64,000 nucleotides of DNA from Nitzschia sp. DOCU1. Its lineage: Eukaryota; Bacillariophyta; Bacillariophyceae; Bacillariales; Bacillariaceae. Each line of letters starts with the position of its first letter. The first letter of the stretch is position 1. Of this stretch, positions 10,093-20,875 are shown in pieces. Position numbers and translations under genes: made by a program. The stretch is from the NCBI GenBank assembly GCA_951394045.1, contig OX595985.1, positions 2,170,001 through 2,234,000 of the forward strand, given 5' to 3'. The notes beneath the pieces are model-generated. The model had not been told where the DNA came from. It did no database searches and saw nothing but the letters and a program-made list of their open reading frames with translations.

Positions 10093-11066
10093 ATGATGTC
10101 AGCGTCGAATAGTAATATGGAAAACGAACTCCCTCATGCGGTTGCTCAACTCATGGGAATGATTGCATCGAAGGAGAAAGCGCTCAAAGAGCGCGAGGAG
10201 GAATTGCTGGACCGCCGCTCTAGCCGATTGGACCAAGAATTCCCGGACGCTGGGAATGCTACGATATCTTGCACCTCAACGTGGGTGGTACTACCAAGAT
10301 TTCTGTGTTGCGTCGGACTTTGACTCATTTCCCAAACTCCATGCTCGCTGCACGCTTCAGTGGTCCCTGGGATGACTCCATCAAGAAAGATACGGACGGC
10401 AACTTTTTTATTGACGAAGATCCAGCAGTGTTTATGGCACTTTTGAACTATCTTCGAAAGTGCGACAAGAAGAAGAGAGATGACATTCGAATCCCTCCCC
10501 CTACACCGACGTTTGATTTCTGTTGGTTGCTGGAGTATTATGACCTTATGAACACAGTTTATCCACAGGCATGGGAATGGCGAGCCGGAAAAACCATCCA
10601 CTGTCAAAGTCAGACGCCAGACTTATCACTTGAACCCTTCGTCTTGAAGTCGGAGAACTCTAGGGAAACTTTCTGGCTTAAACTCGACGGCATTACAAAA
10701 GCAAAAATGGCGACGGCCGTCAGCATCGAATTGGAGAAGGGATCTATCGGCCAAATCGGGTGGACTCACTATTCCCCATCGCTAGGTGTCAAGGTAGGAT
10801 ATGAGAAATACCAGCTTTCTTTGGATTTTGAGTGCAACCGTGTTATGAAAGACGGTAAGGAGCTGCGAGCTAATCTTAACGTGAACCTTCGGGAAGCTTC
10901 CGTCAAAGTGTGATGCACCTACAACAGAGAACGAAACACTTACTACATCAAAGTCGAAGATGCGTACCCCCCAATCGAAATGGAGTACATAACTGAAAAC
11001 AGAATGTTTCCTGCCATCTCGCTCACCGGGAAAGCGATTGTGACCGGGCTGTCCTATGGCTATTGA
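10093..11066 (+). pseudogene. decayed KCTD-like BTB/T1-domain gene, copy C
   Basis: Third tandem homologue. It starts at ATG 10093 (a second ATG follows at 10096) with the same charged helix as copy B. One base is missing around 10257-10265 compared with copy B (29 against 30 bases between GCTGG and the LHLNVGG block), breaking the frame before the BTB domain. From 10269 the correct frame is open through the BTB and C-terminal regions until TGA 10911-10913, where copy B has CGA (Arg). Beyond that stop the frame is clean to the family C-terminus GLSYGY and its own stop at 11066. A start inside the frame could give a 214-residue truncated BTB protein, but it would lack the end of the C-terminal domain. 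Called a pseudogene with two lesions. Confidence 0.83.
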
Positions 11067-11525
11067 GTGATCTATCCTTTTCGCAAGTGCTGCTAGAATG
11101 GGGGGCTTCGAGCAACATAACCGAAAAGAGTGACTGGGGAGGGCTTCAAGCCAAACTTTCTGATAAAAGTTCATTATTTCAAGTGCAGAAGTACAATTTG
11201 ATCCATGACCATAGTTTTATAGTTTTTACGAAAGAGATAAACCACAAAGCTTTCAAGGACATACGCACTTACATACATACCATACCTACGCGCGCGCGAT
11301 CGCCCGCCACCACAAAATCCACCCGTGCCGATGATTTTGACAATAACAGGAGAACTGAGGTTGTCACCATCAATCCAAAGTAGCTTCATGGATCGTTGCT
11401 ACCTTCATCATTGACCCACCACGGCGTATGAGATTATTTTGAATCGCTTCTGGACAGTCTGAGACCGACTTTGTTCTCCGTGGGAAATTCCACAAAGATT
11501 CGTTGACTTCGTCGTCAGAAAAATC
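11067..11525. other. intergenic region
   Basis: About 0.46 kb upstream of the amino-acid transporter. It contains short ACATAC and CGCG simple runs near 11265-11300 and nothing coding. Confidence 0.5.
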
Positions 11526-12857
11526 ATGTCGACAACGGATATCTTGGTTCCCGAGTTTCATTCGACAGAACGTCAGTCGAATTTGGTGGTAGCGATCTTC
11601 AACCTTTCAGCCACTATTGTTGGCGGTGGTGTATTGAGTTTACCGCTGGCCTTTTCCAAATGCGGTATTGTGTTGGGAACGCTCCTGATGATTGTGGGTG
11701 GCATTGTGACGGAACGATCGCTGTATCTTCTTTGCCTCTGCGCTCGCATCACTGGAGCGACCAGCTACGGCGAAGTGGGCAAGGTGGCCTTTGGAAAGTA
11801 CATGGAATATTTCATTTCCTTGATCTTGTTTGTCTTTTTAATGTTTGTCCTGGTTGCCTACATGGTACTGGTGCAAGACATTTGGACGGACATTGTTGAA
11901 ATCATATTGCGACTGGAATCTTCCCCAAGTGCACCTTTGATCTTGCTGGTCATTTTGATTTTTATGAGTCCCTTTTTGGTTCAAAAATCTCTTCATAGCT
12001 TGCGCTACAATTGCTATGTCGGCTTTGGATCTGTCTCCATGCTCTGTCTCGCCCTTTGCCACCATGCCATTATTACACCTTTGCCGTCGCCGTTGCTTTT
12101 ATGGAGCACATCCTTTGGCGATATTTTGTTCGCCTTTCCCATTATCATTCTATCTTTTCTGAGTATTTTCAATGTCCTCTCTATCCAAGGAAGTCTTGTT
12201 CAACCAAGTCGACGACGGATGCTGATAGTCATTGATGGGGCAGTGGGCAGCTGCTTTGCCTTGATGTTGATTTTCGGGCTGGCTGGCTATCTATACGCGG
12301 GGGCAAGTACCGATGGCAATATCTTGCAGAATGCTGATATCCACTCGGACTGGATGTTCTTTCTAGGGCGCCTAGGATGTGGAATTACGATTATGCTAGC
12401 CATGGCCATGATGCTGTTGCCATGTCGAGCCAGCTTGTTGGAAGTGGTGGACGTCTTTGTCAATGGTCCACATTTGGTCCCACTCGAAGTATCCGAGGAA
12501 ACGCCTTTGTTGAATGCTGAAAAGGGAAAATCTAAGGCGCCGGTCCTAACTCACCGACAGACTCTTATGGACAATTCCTTTGTCCACTACGTTGCAACGA
12601 TAGCGATCGCCGTCATTTGCTACATTACCGCGGTGCGGGTACCGGGCGTCGCTGTGGTATGGAGTCTTTGCGGAAGCTGCCTTGCCTTTTTAATAGCCTT
12701 TATCCTCCCTGCAGCGTGCTATTTGGAAATCCAACGATCCCACCCATCGGCGGTCGAAAAGAGCCCTGCATGGGTTGCGTTCTCTTCGTTTCTCATTGTC
12801 ACGTCGGTATTAGCTTCAATCGCTTGTACGACACAAACGATATGGAACTTGGCCTGA
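11526..12857 (+). CDS. amino-acid transporter, AAAP/SLC38-like
   Basis: A 443-residue polytopic membrane protein with about eleven hydrophobic helices and a short hydrophilic N-terminus, the layout of the Aa_trans family (AAAP, SLC32/36/38). Helix 1 carries the unwound glycine-rich stretch NLSATIVGGGVLSLPLAF, the hallmark substrate/Na+ region of this family. A hydrophilic insertion with a dileucine-like ETPLLNAEKGKS lies at about 325-345, before the last helices. It probably exchanges neutral amino acids coupled to Na+ or H+ across the plasma or vacuolar membrane; substrate and location cannot be read from the sequence. Single exon; ATG at 11526 is the first in frame. Confidence 0.85.
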   Translation: MSTTDILVPEFHSTERQSNLVVAIFNLSATIVGGGVLSLPLAFSKCGIVLGTLLMIVGGIVTERSLYLLCLCARITGATSYGEVGKVAFGKYMEYFISLILFVFLMFVLVAYMVLVQDIWTDIVEIILRLESSPSAPLILLVILIFMSPFLVQKSLHSLRYNCYVGFGSVSMLCLALCHHAIITPLPSPLLLWSTSFGDILFAFPIIILSFLSIFNVLSIQGSLVQPSRRRMLIVIDGAVGSCFALMLIFGLAGYLYAGASTDGNILQNADIHSDWMFFLGRLGCGITIMLAMAMMLLPCRASLLEVVDVFVNGPHLVPLEVSEETPLLNAEKGKSKAPVLTHRQTLMDNSFVHYVATIAIAVICYITAVRVPGVAVVWSLCGSCLAFLIAFILPAACYLEIQRSHPSAVEKSPAWVAFSSFLIVTSVLASIACTTQTIWNLA

Positions 12858-13217
12858 GCTGTCCTTTTCAACAAAATACGAAACAGCGCCGTCCGCCTGA
12901 TGTGTGGACGTGGCTACGTGTCAGTGAAGCTCAACACTCTCTTGTCAAAGTGTTCTTTAATAAGCTAGAAATGCCAATCTTAGTAGAGAAACAGAATAAT
13001 GTTATATTTAGTAATACAAGTCAATCAGGAAAAAATGAGCTGTAGCTGAGCGAGTTTTATTGGTTTCACCCACGGCAAGAAAGCGCACCGTGTTGTTGCT
13101 TAAAATGCAAGAAGGTGCACCTTGCTGGTGCTTAAAGTGGGGAGCTTTCGGAATGCCGATTGTCGGACCTATATTAAGAGGACACGGTCGTCGCCGATGT
13201 CTCGACAGTCTTGGGTG
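12858..13217. other. intergenic region between convergent genes
   Basis: 360 bases holding the 3' ends of the transporter (plus strand) and second GPCR (minus strand). A local near-duplicate around GAAGGTGCACCTTGCTGGTG is seen near 13109. No gene. Confidence 0.45.
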
Positions 13218-14753
13218 CTATTGGCTTGCAACATCACTCCAGTCGTCGTCTGTTGACGCTTTCAATGACCCATCCATATCGATCCTATGGCTACTTCTTG
13301 GCATTTCTGGAGCCGTATCCTCGTCGTCGCTTGCCTTCTTCTCGTCGTCGTACACATTCACCTCGTCGGACGATCCTTCGGCATCTCCAGGCATACCTGT
13401 CATCTTTTCCGTTGGAGATGTGGAACCCAAATCGTGGTCACTGACGTCGGTATTTTTTCGGCTGGCAGAGAGTCCACGACCAGAATTTCGTAGCATTTCA
13501 TACAACTGATCATGGATCGACGCGTCATCGTCGCCACCAGAAGCCTCGTCGCTCTCTTCCCGAATCAAGTCGAGCCCTGACGAAAAGTTCTTTCTTGGAA
13601 ATCTCTTTTTGCTGGAACACGAGGCCCCGGAAGGTGTGGAAATCTCAGTCAATTTGGGAATTTTAGGATCCAGGCATGCTCGTCGAATGGCTGACAGTAT
13701 GGAAATATTTGGATAGGCGGCTCGAACTCGCGAGTAGTTGGGTCGGTTGTAGACAAACATGTTGAGGAATCCCTGTAACGGAAGTAATGCCGCCGAGCAA
13801 AGTAATATCCAAAAAATCTTCGTTTCATCCACTGCGTAAAAGCTAACTGCTTCAATAACTCGGATAGCGATGGGTGCCCAGTAGCAAAACAAAAACGTTG
13901 CAACGTAAAGCAAACCTTGAGTAGCCACCTCCCTCTTTTGGATCTTCTGTCTGATAATTCTCTCCGATTCCACAACTACGGTCGTCCGGAATACTTTCCG
14001 AACATGTAGATAGACAAGAGTATTGTTGATAATGAGAGAAAATAGCGCAAACACAACGGGGGTTATTCCGTACACCCAGCCAATTTCTTCGCTTTTACAT
14101 TCCTCGTAACAGCCCTATTGACATGATGGGAAGAAACGTAGAGCTCAAGTCAGAAAACGGCACAAACATATTTTGTGATCAGCAGCCACCTACTATGATA
14201 AACACCTTCATCGGGTACTCACCCTTGGATAATCATTCACCCAACATCCAAATCCGACCTGCACTTCGGAGAAAAATCCCATGGCAGCTCCGATCAAAGC
14301 GGTTGACAGGGCGAATATGAATGAAATCGCATGGATCCAGGGTTCATATCGTCGTGCAAACCTTTGTCGGTTGACACCGTACCGAATAGTGAACAGGTAG
14401 TAGTAACTCAGAAACCCATTATACAGTACAGCCGAGAAGGCAAGTTGCGTCATGAACCCAAGAAAATTGCAGCTGGCATTGTTCCCCACGGCCCACACCC
14501 GGACTGACGTTTCTTTCGGCAGAAAGAATGGAGTAAGAGCATAACCCACGCTTGCAATAAGATCGCAAGTAGACAGACCCAACATTATTCGATCGTAGGA
14601 TGTGGCTTTCATTCGGTCGGATAAGACTTTGTATATTATAGTTGAGCTCCCAAGTATGGACAGAATCGACGAGAAAACCATGAGCACCGACATTGCCTTT
14701 TCCTGCCCATCGCTCAAGTACGTGTAATCAACTTGTTGCTCCGACATCCTCAA
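13218..14753 (-). CDS. seven-helix G-protein-coupled receptor, second family member
   Basis: Two exons, 14753-14223 and 14114-13218. The 108-nt intron begins GTGAGT and ends TAG, in phase 0. The splice rejoins WVNDYPR to GCYEECKSEEIGWVYG, restoring extracellular loop 2 and helix 5, and gives 475 residues. Helix 1 (MSVLMVFSSILSILGSS), helix 2 (LGLSTCDLIASVGYAL), the helix 3 start SCNFLGFMTQL and the helix 7 end GFLNMFVYNRPNY match the receptor at 2919-4433 position by position. The tail is rich in Ser, Asp and Glu. The start could be either of two adjacent Met codons; the first (14753) is used. The ligand is unknown. Finding an intron here but not in the paralogue suggests intron loss or gain after duplication. 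Confidence 0.82.
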
Positions 14754-15373
14754 AAACCTTTCTTGGAGGGCACTTCTTTGTGGCTTCAGGAGGGTCTGGC
14801 AAGGAGCTGGCCTTGTGGGGTGCGTAGCATCAAGGCTGATATTGTTTTTGTTGGAGGGTTGTTGGACCGTCGTCGTTGCTGAACTGTGGTTCTTCTCTTC
14901 AGATCAGAAAGAATGCAAGAAGAGGACGAGCGAGGCGGGGTCAAACGCAGGGGGGATCAGGGGACGCCGAGACGCCAATTTTTTGCCAGACATAATTTCC
15001 GAAAGCCCGGCGGGCGCGTGCCAAGGGGCGTAAGATACCCTTCCCAACAAGTTTCCTTTTTATTTGCGTTGTGCCTTATTGTCAATGGGCTTATTCTTGC
15101 GGCACTGCTTCCAGAAGGCGAGCGTACTTGAATGACAGATGACGCATGACCTGCACTTCGCCGTTATGTACTGCCTGTACCCGGTACGTACTACTGTCTG
15201 TACGCTTTGATTAGAGCACGATCGAAAGGCCAACACACATCTCAGAAACAGCATCCCAGTGGGGAACAACAAAGAGCATCGCACACCCCACTAGCTGATA
15301 GCTATGTAGTAGCGATCACACAACCGACCATTACTTTCAAGGGATTCAACCAAGCTCAAAAGGAGAGTCGACC
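14754..15373. other. intergenic region between divergent genes
   Basis: 620 bases shared by the 5' regions of the second GPCR and the CRAL-TRIO/DUF6824 gene. No supported ORF, RNA or repeat. Confidence 0.5.
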
Positions 15374-17014
15374 ATGGATCATTGTGGCTGGAACAACGCC
15401 AATGATGAGCGATCGCTCAGCAAGCAAATCGAAGGCTGGGATCTGAGCTGCAGCAACAGTGGTGGTGATACCTCGAGGATCTGGTCCTCCCAGCAAAATT
15501 CTGTGCAAGAACCGCCTTCTGCTCACAAGAGCGGCCCTCGTCCATTTCACCCTTCAACTGATGACACGGACGCCTACATTGCGGCCGCACTCCAAAATAT
15601 GAATATAGCACAGCGTGATGCTCTCTTTCATGAGCTGCATGGGGTGGCCGATGCGATTGAGGAAACGCCAGGCTTTCTAAAAGAATCTTTTGATAAGCTG
15701 CGGCTTGAATTGGATAGCCAAACGCGCAAAGCTAAAGTCCTCTCAGGATTGGATTGTAGGTCCTTTCTCTTGGCCCACAGTCGCGACCCACAATATGTCC
15801 ACTCGGACTTTTGGTACAAGGCGTTTTTGAGAGCCGAGCGGTTCGACATCAAGGCGGCAGCGATTCGAATGATTCGGTACTTCGACTTCAAGCAAAAAGC
15901 TTTTGGCGACGCCCATATTTGTTCGGATATAACCCAAGATTTGCTATCCGCAGATGATCTTGCAGCCTATCGAAAGGGTATTAATCAAATGCTGCCAGTT
16001 CGAGATGCAATGGGCCGAGCCATTTCTGTTCTATTTCCCAACTTAACCAGCGATTACCTAACGCCAGAACGCGAGCGGCGACTCTTCCTTTATGAGAACT
16101 GGTCTTTGATTCAAGACGAAGAAACACAACGAAATGGGCTTACTTGTGTGATTATCGTCTTGAATCCCAGCCAGTCTAACGAGAAGAGCTCTTGCACTAC
16201 AGAGGCGCACTTTATGGACATGAGAATGCTTCGGGTTTCCTCAGAATCCGTCAACGTTCTCCCAATACGATACACAGTCTATCACAACTGCTTTTCAGAC
16301 ATTCGATGGAAATCGACCATGAAACTAGGTTTACAACTTGTTCCAGAATCAATCCGAGCCAGAATGAAGATTCACTTTGGCCCTGCCATGGAGTGCGCAT
16401 ACACTCTCATGGGATACGGAATCCCACCGGGATCGTTGCCGCTCAATATGAATGGAGAATTGAAGAATAAGCAGCACTTGGAATTCATCAAAATGCGCCG
16501 GGCGCAAGAGGAAATGATCAAAGAACGCCGGCTGATACCACTTTACGAGTTTAACAGAGCTTCCAGTGAACTAAATGCTGGAAGCCCGGCGGACGACGCA
16601 TACAAGCATTCACCTCGATGTGTAATTGTTGTTCCTTCCAATGACGACATTTTGTGCGGCCGCGGCAAGCCCCTTCATTCGCATCCTGGGAACATTCGGT
16701 TGCATGCGCTAGTGGACGGGTGGATTTCTCGCTACAAAACGTGCACCCGCAAGTTAGAGAAAACGGAACTATTTATCGAGTTGGTCAAAATAGTCAAGAA
16801 AGATTTTGGGGGGCGATTCATCAAGCAGGATTCTTCTAAGGGTGTCTGGATGGTAGTGGACGAAGTAACTGCTCGCAACAAAATCAGCAGAGTGTTCCGC
16901 CGTCGCGAGTTGGAACTCGAAGAGTTGGAAAAGCATCAAGCAGAAAAAGATGCTGCAAACGCAGATGTGTCGTCTTCTTGCAAGCGGACCAAAGTTGATG
17001 GCACCACCAATTAG
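15374..17014 (+). CDS. CRAL-TRIO (Sec14)-like protein fused to DUF6824
   Basis: 546 residues, single exon, ATG 15374 in an ACCATGG context. After a polar N-terminus, residues about 130-195 resemble the CRAL-TRIO N-terminal helices (FWYKAFLRAERFDIKAAAI). Residues about 205-370 resemble the lipid-binding lobe, with LPVRDAMGRAISVLFP and MGYGIPPGSLPLNMNGEL. From about 415 the DUF6824 domain follows: NDDILCGRGKPLHSHPGNIR, then a basic helix with FGGRFIKQDSSKGVW and a basic Arg-rich end. CRAL-TRIO domains bind and transfer small lipids such as phosphoinositides. DUF6824 occurs mainly in diatoms and has no settled function; its basic character would allow nucleic-acid binding (inference). The protein could couple lipid sensing to a nuclear or regulatory output, but that is speculative. 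Confidence 0.75.
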   Translation: MDHCGWNNANDERSLSKQIEGWDLSCSNSGGDTSRIWSSQQNSVQEPPSAHKSGPRPFHPSTDDTDAYIAAALQNMNIAQRDALFHELHGVADAIEETPGFLKESFDKLRLELDSQTRKAKVLSGLDCRSFLLAHSRDPQYVHSDFWYKAFLRAERFDIKAAAIRMIRYFDFKQKAFGDAHICSDITQDLLSADDLAAYRKGINQMLPVRDAMGRAISVLFPNLTSDYLTPERERRLFLYENWSLIQDEETQRNGLTCVIIVLNPSQSNEKSSCTTEAHFMDMRMLRVSSESVNVLPIRYTVYHNCFSDIRWKSTMKLGLQLVPESIRARMKIHFGPAMECAYTLMGYGIPPGSLPLNMNGELKNKQHLEFIKMRRAQEEMIKERRLIPLYEFNRASSELNAGSPADDAYKHSPRCVIVVPSNDDILCGRGKPLHSHPGNIRLHALVDGWISRYKTCTRKLEKTELFIELVKIVKKDFGGRFIKQDSSKGVWMVVDEVTARNKISRVFRRRELELEELEKHQAEKDAANADVSSSCKRTKVDGTTN

Positions 17015-17265
17015 TACGAACTTGTTTGTTATCTGACTACCTTTCGTGGATGGACCATGAAGTCGTCAGGTGCTCTATTCGTATCTGCCGTGACAGCAGA
17101 GGTACTAGGGAGGGCTTGCACTATAATGTATTTTTATAACGATGCACTATGCAACATTTTACGAAGCAAAATACTGCGCCAACTGGCATGTTTTGCTTTC
17201 GTCTATAAAGAAACTACCGCGCTCTAGACTTGTGTATCCCAGTCTGCCCGGTCGCCATCGCTCAC

Positions 17266-19032
17266 TTACTCGATTGGAGGAAGTCCGGTCCTCACGCGCA
17301 TTCGTTCAGCAATCAAGAACGCCAATTCCAAGGCTTGAGCTCCATTTAATCGAGGATCGCAGAAAGTGCGGTAGCGTAATTCCAAAGACTTTTCGGTAAC
17401 ATCGCTCATTCCTCCAACGCATTCCGTAACATCCTCCCCAGTCATCTCTAAGTGGACACCGCCCGGGTGCGATCCCATTTCATCATGCACATCGAAGAAG
17501 GCACGAAGCTCGGCACGGATATTGTCAAAGTCACGAGTCTTGAAACCATTATCGGTCTTTCGGGTATTTCCATGGACGGGATCCGAAATCCACAAAACTG
17601 ACTTGCCTTCACGCTGGACTGCACGGATCAATCCGGGCAAATTCTTTCGGAGCCTTTCGGCGCCCATTCGAACAATGATCGACAAACGTCCAGGAATATT
17701 TTGCGGGTTCATGGTCTCAATGATTTGGATAAGTTCCTCTGGTGTACACTTGTCCGAAACTTTGACGGCCAAAGGATTTCCGATACCGCGAGTGAATTCC
17801 AAATGAGCACCATCCAATTGTCGAGTACGTTCTCCGACCCACAACATGTGGGCGGAACAATCATACCAGCGTCCGGTAGTTGAGTCCATACGAGTCAAAG
17901 CTTGCTCATAGGGCAACAACAGACATTCGTGGGCAGTGTAGAAATCAGTCTTAGTGAAAGAATCGCTGGAAGTATCAACACCGATGGCTTTCATGAAACG
18001 AAGAGATTCGTCAACCTTGGTGGCAAATTTTCGGTACCTGAAAAAATGTGATGGGACAGTAAAGCATTGAGCAATCCCGAAATTTTCAAATTCAAAATCG
18101 ATGAGGACATCCTGTGAGTACGCACCTGCTTCCTTCGTCCGTTTGTTCGACAAAGTCCAAGTTCCATGCATGAAGACGGGAAATATCAGCGTAACCTCCG
18201 GTCGAGAAAGCTCGAAGAATGTTCAAGGTTTGAGCACTCTGGTGGTAGGCTTCGACCATATTCCAGGGGTTATGGCGACGGGCTTCTTCATTAAACTCTT
18301 CCATGTTGATGATATCTCCACGGTAACTAGGCAACTTTTGTCCGTCACGTTCTTCATCGGGCTCACTGCGAGGTTTGGCAAACTGTCCTGCCATTCGTCC
18401 AATCTTAATCACAGGCATCGCCGATCCAAAGGTCAATACCAAAGCCATCTGCAAGATGATTCGGAAGGTATCACGAACGTGATCAACATTGAATTCCTTG
18501 AAGGCCTCAGCACAGTCTCCCCCCATGAGCACAAATCCTTGACCACTGCAGGCTCGGGCCAGCTGTTCATGAAGCGTTCGGACCTCACCTGCAAAGACAA
18601 GAGGCGAGCACTGCTTCAGTCTAGTAATGGCAGCCTGCAACTCCTCCTCATCTTCGTACTTGGGAGGTTGAGAGACGACCTTTTTATTCCACGAGGTGGG
18701 CGACCAGTCAGAGTTGTCGGCCGACGTCGAGGTGCTGGAAGTCGAAGACGAAGCGACGGACAAAGACGTTGCTTGTCTGAATCAATGATATAATGACAAA
18801 ATAAATAACACAGCAGAAGAAAATAACATGAGAGGACCATAAAATAAAAAGACCAGGATCTCGGAAGTATTAAGATCTTTGATGTTGATGTGTCGAAACG
18901 ACGATTCTCATCGGGACATCAACGAATCCATTCTCGCTAATTTGCGCCTTACCTTGCCATCATGGTCTTGGAGGCAAACCCAGCCGCGGGTGCCGCGAGG
19001 CAAAGCAAGGAGGCGGCGATAGAGAGCTTCAT
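17266..19032 (-). CDS. 3-deoxy-D-arabino-heptulosonate 7-phosphate synthase, class II, plastid
   Basis: Three exons: 19032-18953, 18776-18126 and 18037-17266, giving 500 residues. Both introns (176 and 88 nt) are GT-AG and rejoin the frame exactly (MMAR|QATSLS and DEGSR|YRKFA). Exon 1 encodes a signal peptide and a Phe-containing cleavage context (PAAGFASK), the bipartite presequence that sends diatom proteins to the plastid. The mature part is a plant/bacterial class II DAHP synthase with [42 protein letters not shown] and [14 protein letters not shown]. It condenses phosphoenolpyruvate with erythrose 4-phosphate in the first step of the shikimate pathway to aromatic amino acids. The next conserved residues all fit a functional enzyme. 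Convergent with the preceding gene, 251 bases apart. Confidence 0.93.
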
Positions 19033-20363
19033 CTTGAATGAATAGATAAAAATAAAAGTGACCTTCCAAGTTCAGAGAACCGGGAAATCTATTGCAGAGA
19101 GCGACATCGGATTTGAAAGGCTTCGCGACGACGAAAGAAGGTCGGGTGGTTGTGCAGTTGCTGGCCGCATGTTTGATTTTGAACGACATCATTGGCCAAA
19201 GATCCGCGAGGAAGGAATGCGTTCGTCAGAAACCGGTCGACGGCCGAACGGATGTCGTTTACACGTGTTCGGTGGTATCGCGAACACGAAACCCAAACGG
19301 AATCTTCGCAAGTAGGATACCGCAGGTTCTTTGAACCTTCTTCGCTATTCTGATTCTGATTGGTCAAGTCGAAGTCCAGATTTTCTGCGAGGGGAAGATT
19401 CCGTCATTAGGTTATGTGGCGAAAGTTGTTGTTAGCAAGATGAGTAGTCACTACTACTACCGAGTCTCTAGTTATTTACTACTATAGTTGTGGAATGTGC
19501 AAATAGCAGAATAGGCGCCACTGAAAGTGTTACACCAAAACCAATGGCCACGTCTATTTCGGTCAACTTTTGCAGGAAAACCCAGCGAGGACCACGTTGT
19601 CTCTTGTGTGAAATCGTTGGTTGTTCTCACATTCTCCAACACCACGCTAGAGTAGTAGAACCCCAGCAAAAAAGTCAAATTAGTTAATGGACGACTTGTT
19701 TGACAGAAGCTTTGGGTCTCACCAATGGTTGTGTCGGGTGCGATGGGAAATATTGAGTAGGATATTTGTAGTAGCAGTCACGAGCTAGTCTCTAGTTTTT
19801 GGTCCCTTTTACCTTTGCTCTCCACTAGTGTATTATAGCCGGGGAATAAAGTAACAGAAATAATGCAATACAGTTTTCGCAGCTCTCCAATTCTTATTCT
19901 CGATAAATTTCTTTCGTACTATGAGTCCTAGTACTACTATCCGATCTACTATCTAGTAGAACGTTATTGATTGTTCCCTGACTTTTACATCCTTGGTGCA
20001 AACTCGAAGGGTGATCACGGAGGTGCATATACACTGTATTCGGTCAAGGAGTCTATGGCTAGTTTATGTTTAGCAACAGTAGGGAGAGAGGATAAAGCAG
20101 AGAGTAGCGATGCTGGGGCTAGCTGCTTTACATTGTCCCCCAAGCAGATTTTCCCACCCGTCGATGCTGCTGCTTGCGATTGGCTTTGGTGTCATCGCCA
20201 GGGCCACCGGAAGCAAGAAAGTTTTGCTTCGAAATGTGGCACCGTAGCACCAACAGGGAGAAACATGTACCTGCTCCCTCCTCCGACATTATGAATCATC
20301 AAGTGGTAAGTGGGGTTTCAACAACGCTTTCACCCTCACAATAGAGCTTTTTTGCTTGTTCTA
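19033..20363. other. long intergenic region
   Basis: About 1.3 kb. The part next to 19032 should hold the DAHP synthase promoter. CTACTA-type simple sequence is scattered at 19440-19490 and 19920-19965. Short ORFs here start at non-ATG codons and show no domain; I find no gene. Confidence 0.45.
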
Positions 20364-20875
20364 TTATGAAAACACTCCTTCTTGTACGCTCTGCGGTAAA
20401 TCCAGATTCAAAGCATAATCCTGTAATACATTGGTGTTCGTCGGTACCCCTTCATATTCATGTGAATTGAAAACGTCCGGTCGTCTCGTTCGACCCCGAC
20501 TGTTTTCTGCTGTGGATCCTCCCGATATTACCCGGTGTTGTAGTAGATACAATACCGAAATTCCAAAGGTCACCACGAATGAAAAGAGTGCGCCATAGGC
20601 ATTGACCTTGGCTTGACTTGTGTCATCAATGCCCCCAATATACAATGGTTGATGCGTCAACATCATAATGACCATTAACTGTGTTCGTAGAACCATAAGC
20701 GCAAGGAGGAGGGAATGAGACTAGTCATCCACGTGACAAGACGTCAAGGAGTGTGTGGCGTACACAATTTCGTTTGTGGCACGAGCAACGTTCCAACCAA
20801 ACTCACCATGAATAAACAGCCCACGATCGAATAAACACAACAAAAGCTGGCGGCATCTCGAGGATTATTGCACAT
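20364..20875 (-). CDS. small two-helix membrane protein, possibly RNase kappa-like
   Basis: Two exons, 20875-20807 and 20678-20364. The 128-nt intron starts GTGAGT and ends CAG, in phase 0, giving 127 residues. Exon 1 encodes a short start and the first half of a hydrophobic helix (FCCVYSIVGCLFM). Exon 2 completes it (LMVIMML), then a loop with QPLYIGGIDDTSQAKVNAYG, a second helix (ALFSFVVTFGISVLYLL) and a hydrophilic Arg/Asn-rich tail. Two helices joined by a loop of about 20 residues, with Cys at the start, recall ribonuclease kappa, a small membrane protein associated with the V-ATPase, but similarity is only of layout and I would not rely on it. The splice site and clean frame support a real gene. 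An unspliced reading from exon 2 alone would lose the first helix. Confidence 0.55.

Noticed and set aside
19971..20294. 107-codon plus-strand ORF
   Set aside because: Opens at TTG, no homology seen, low-complexity surroundings.
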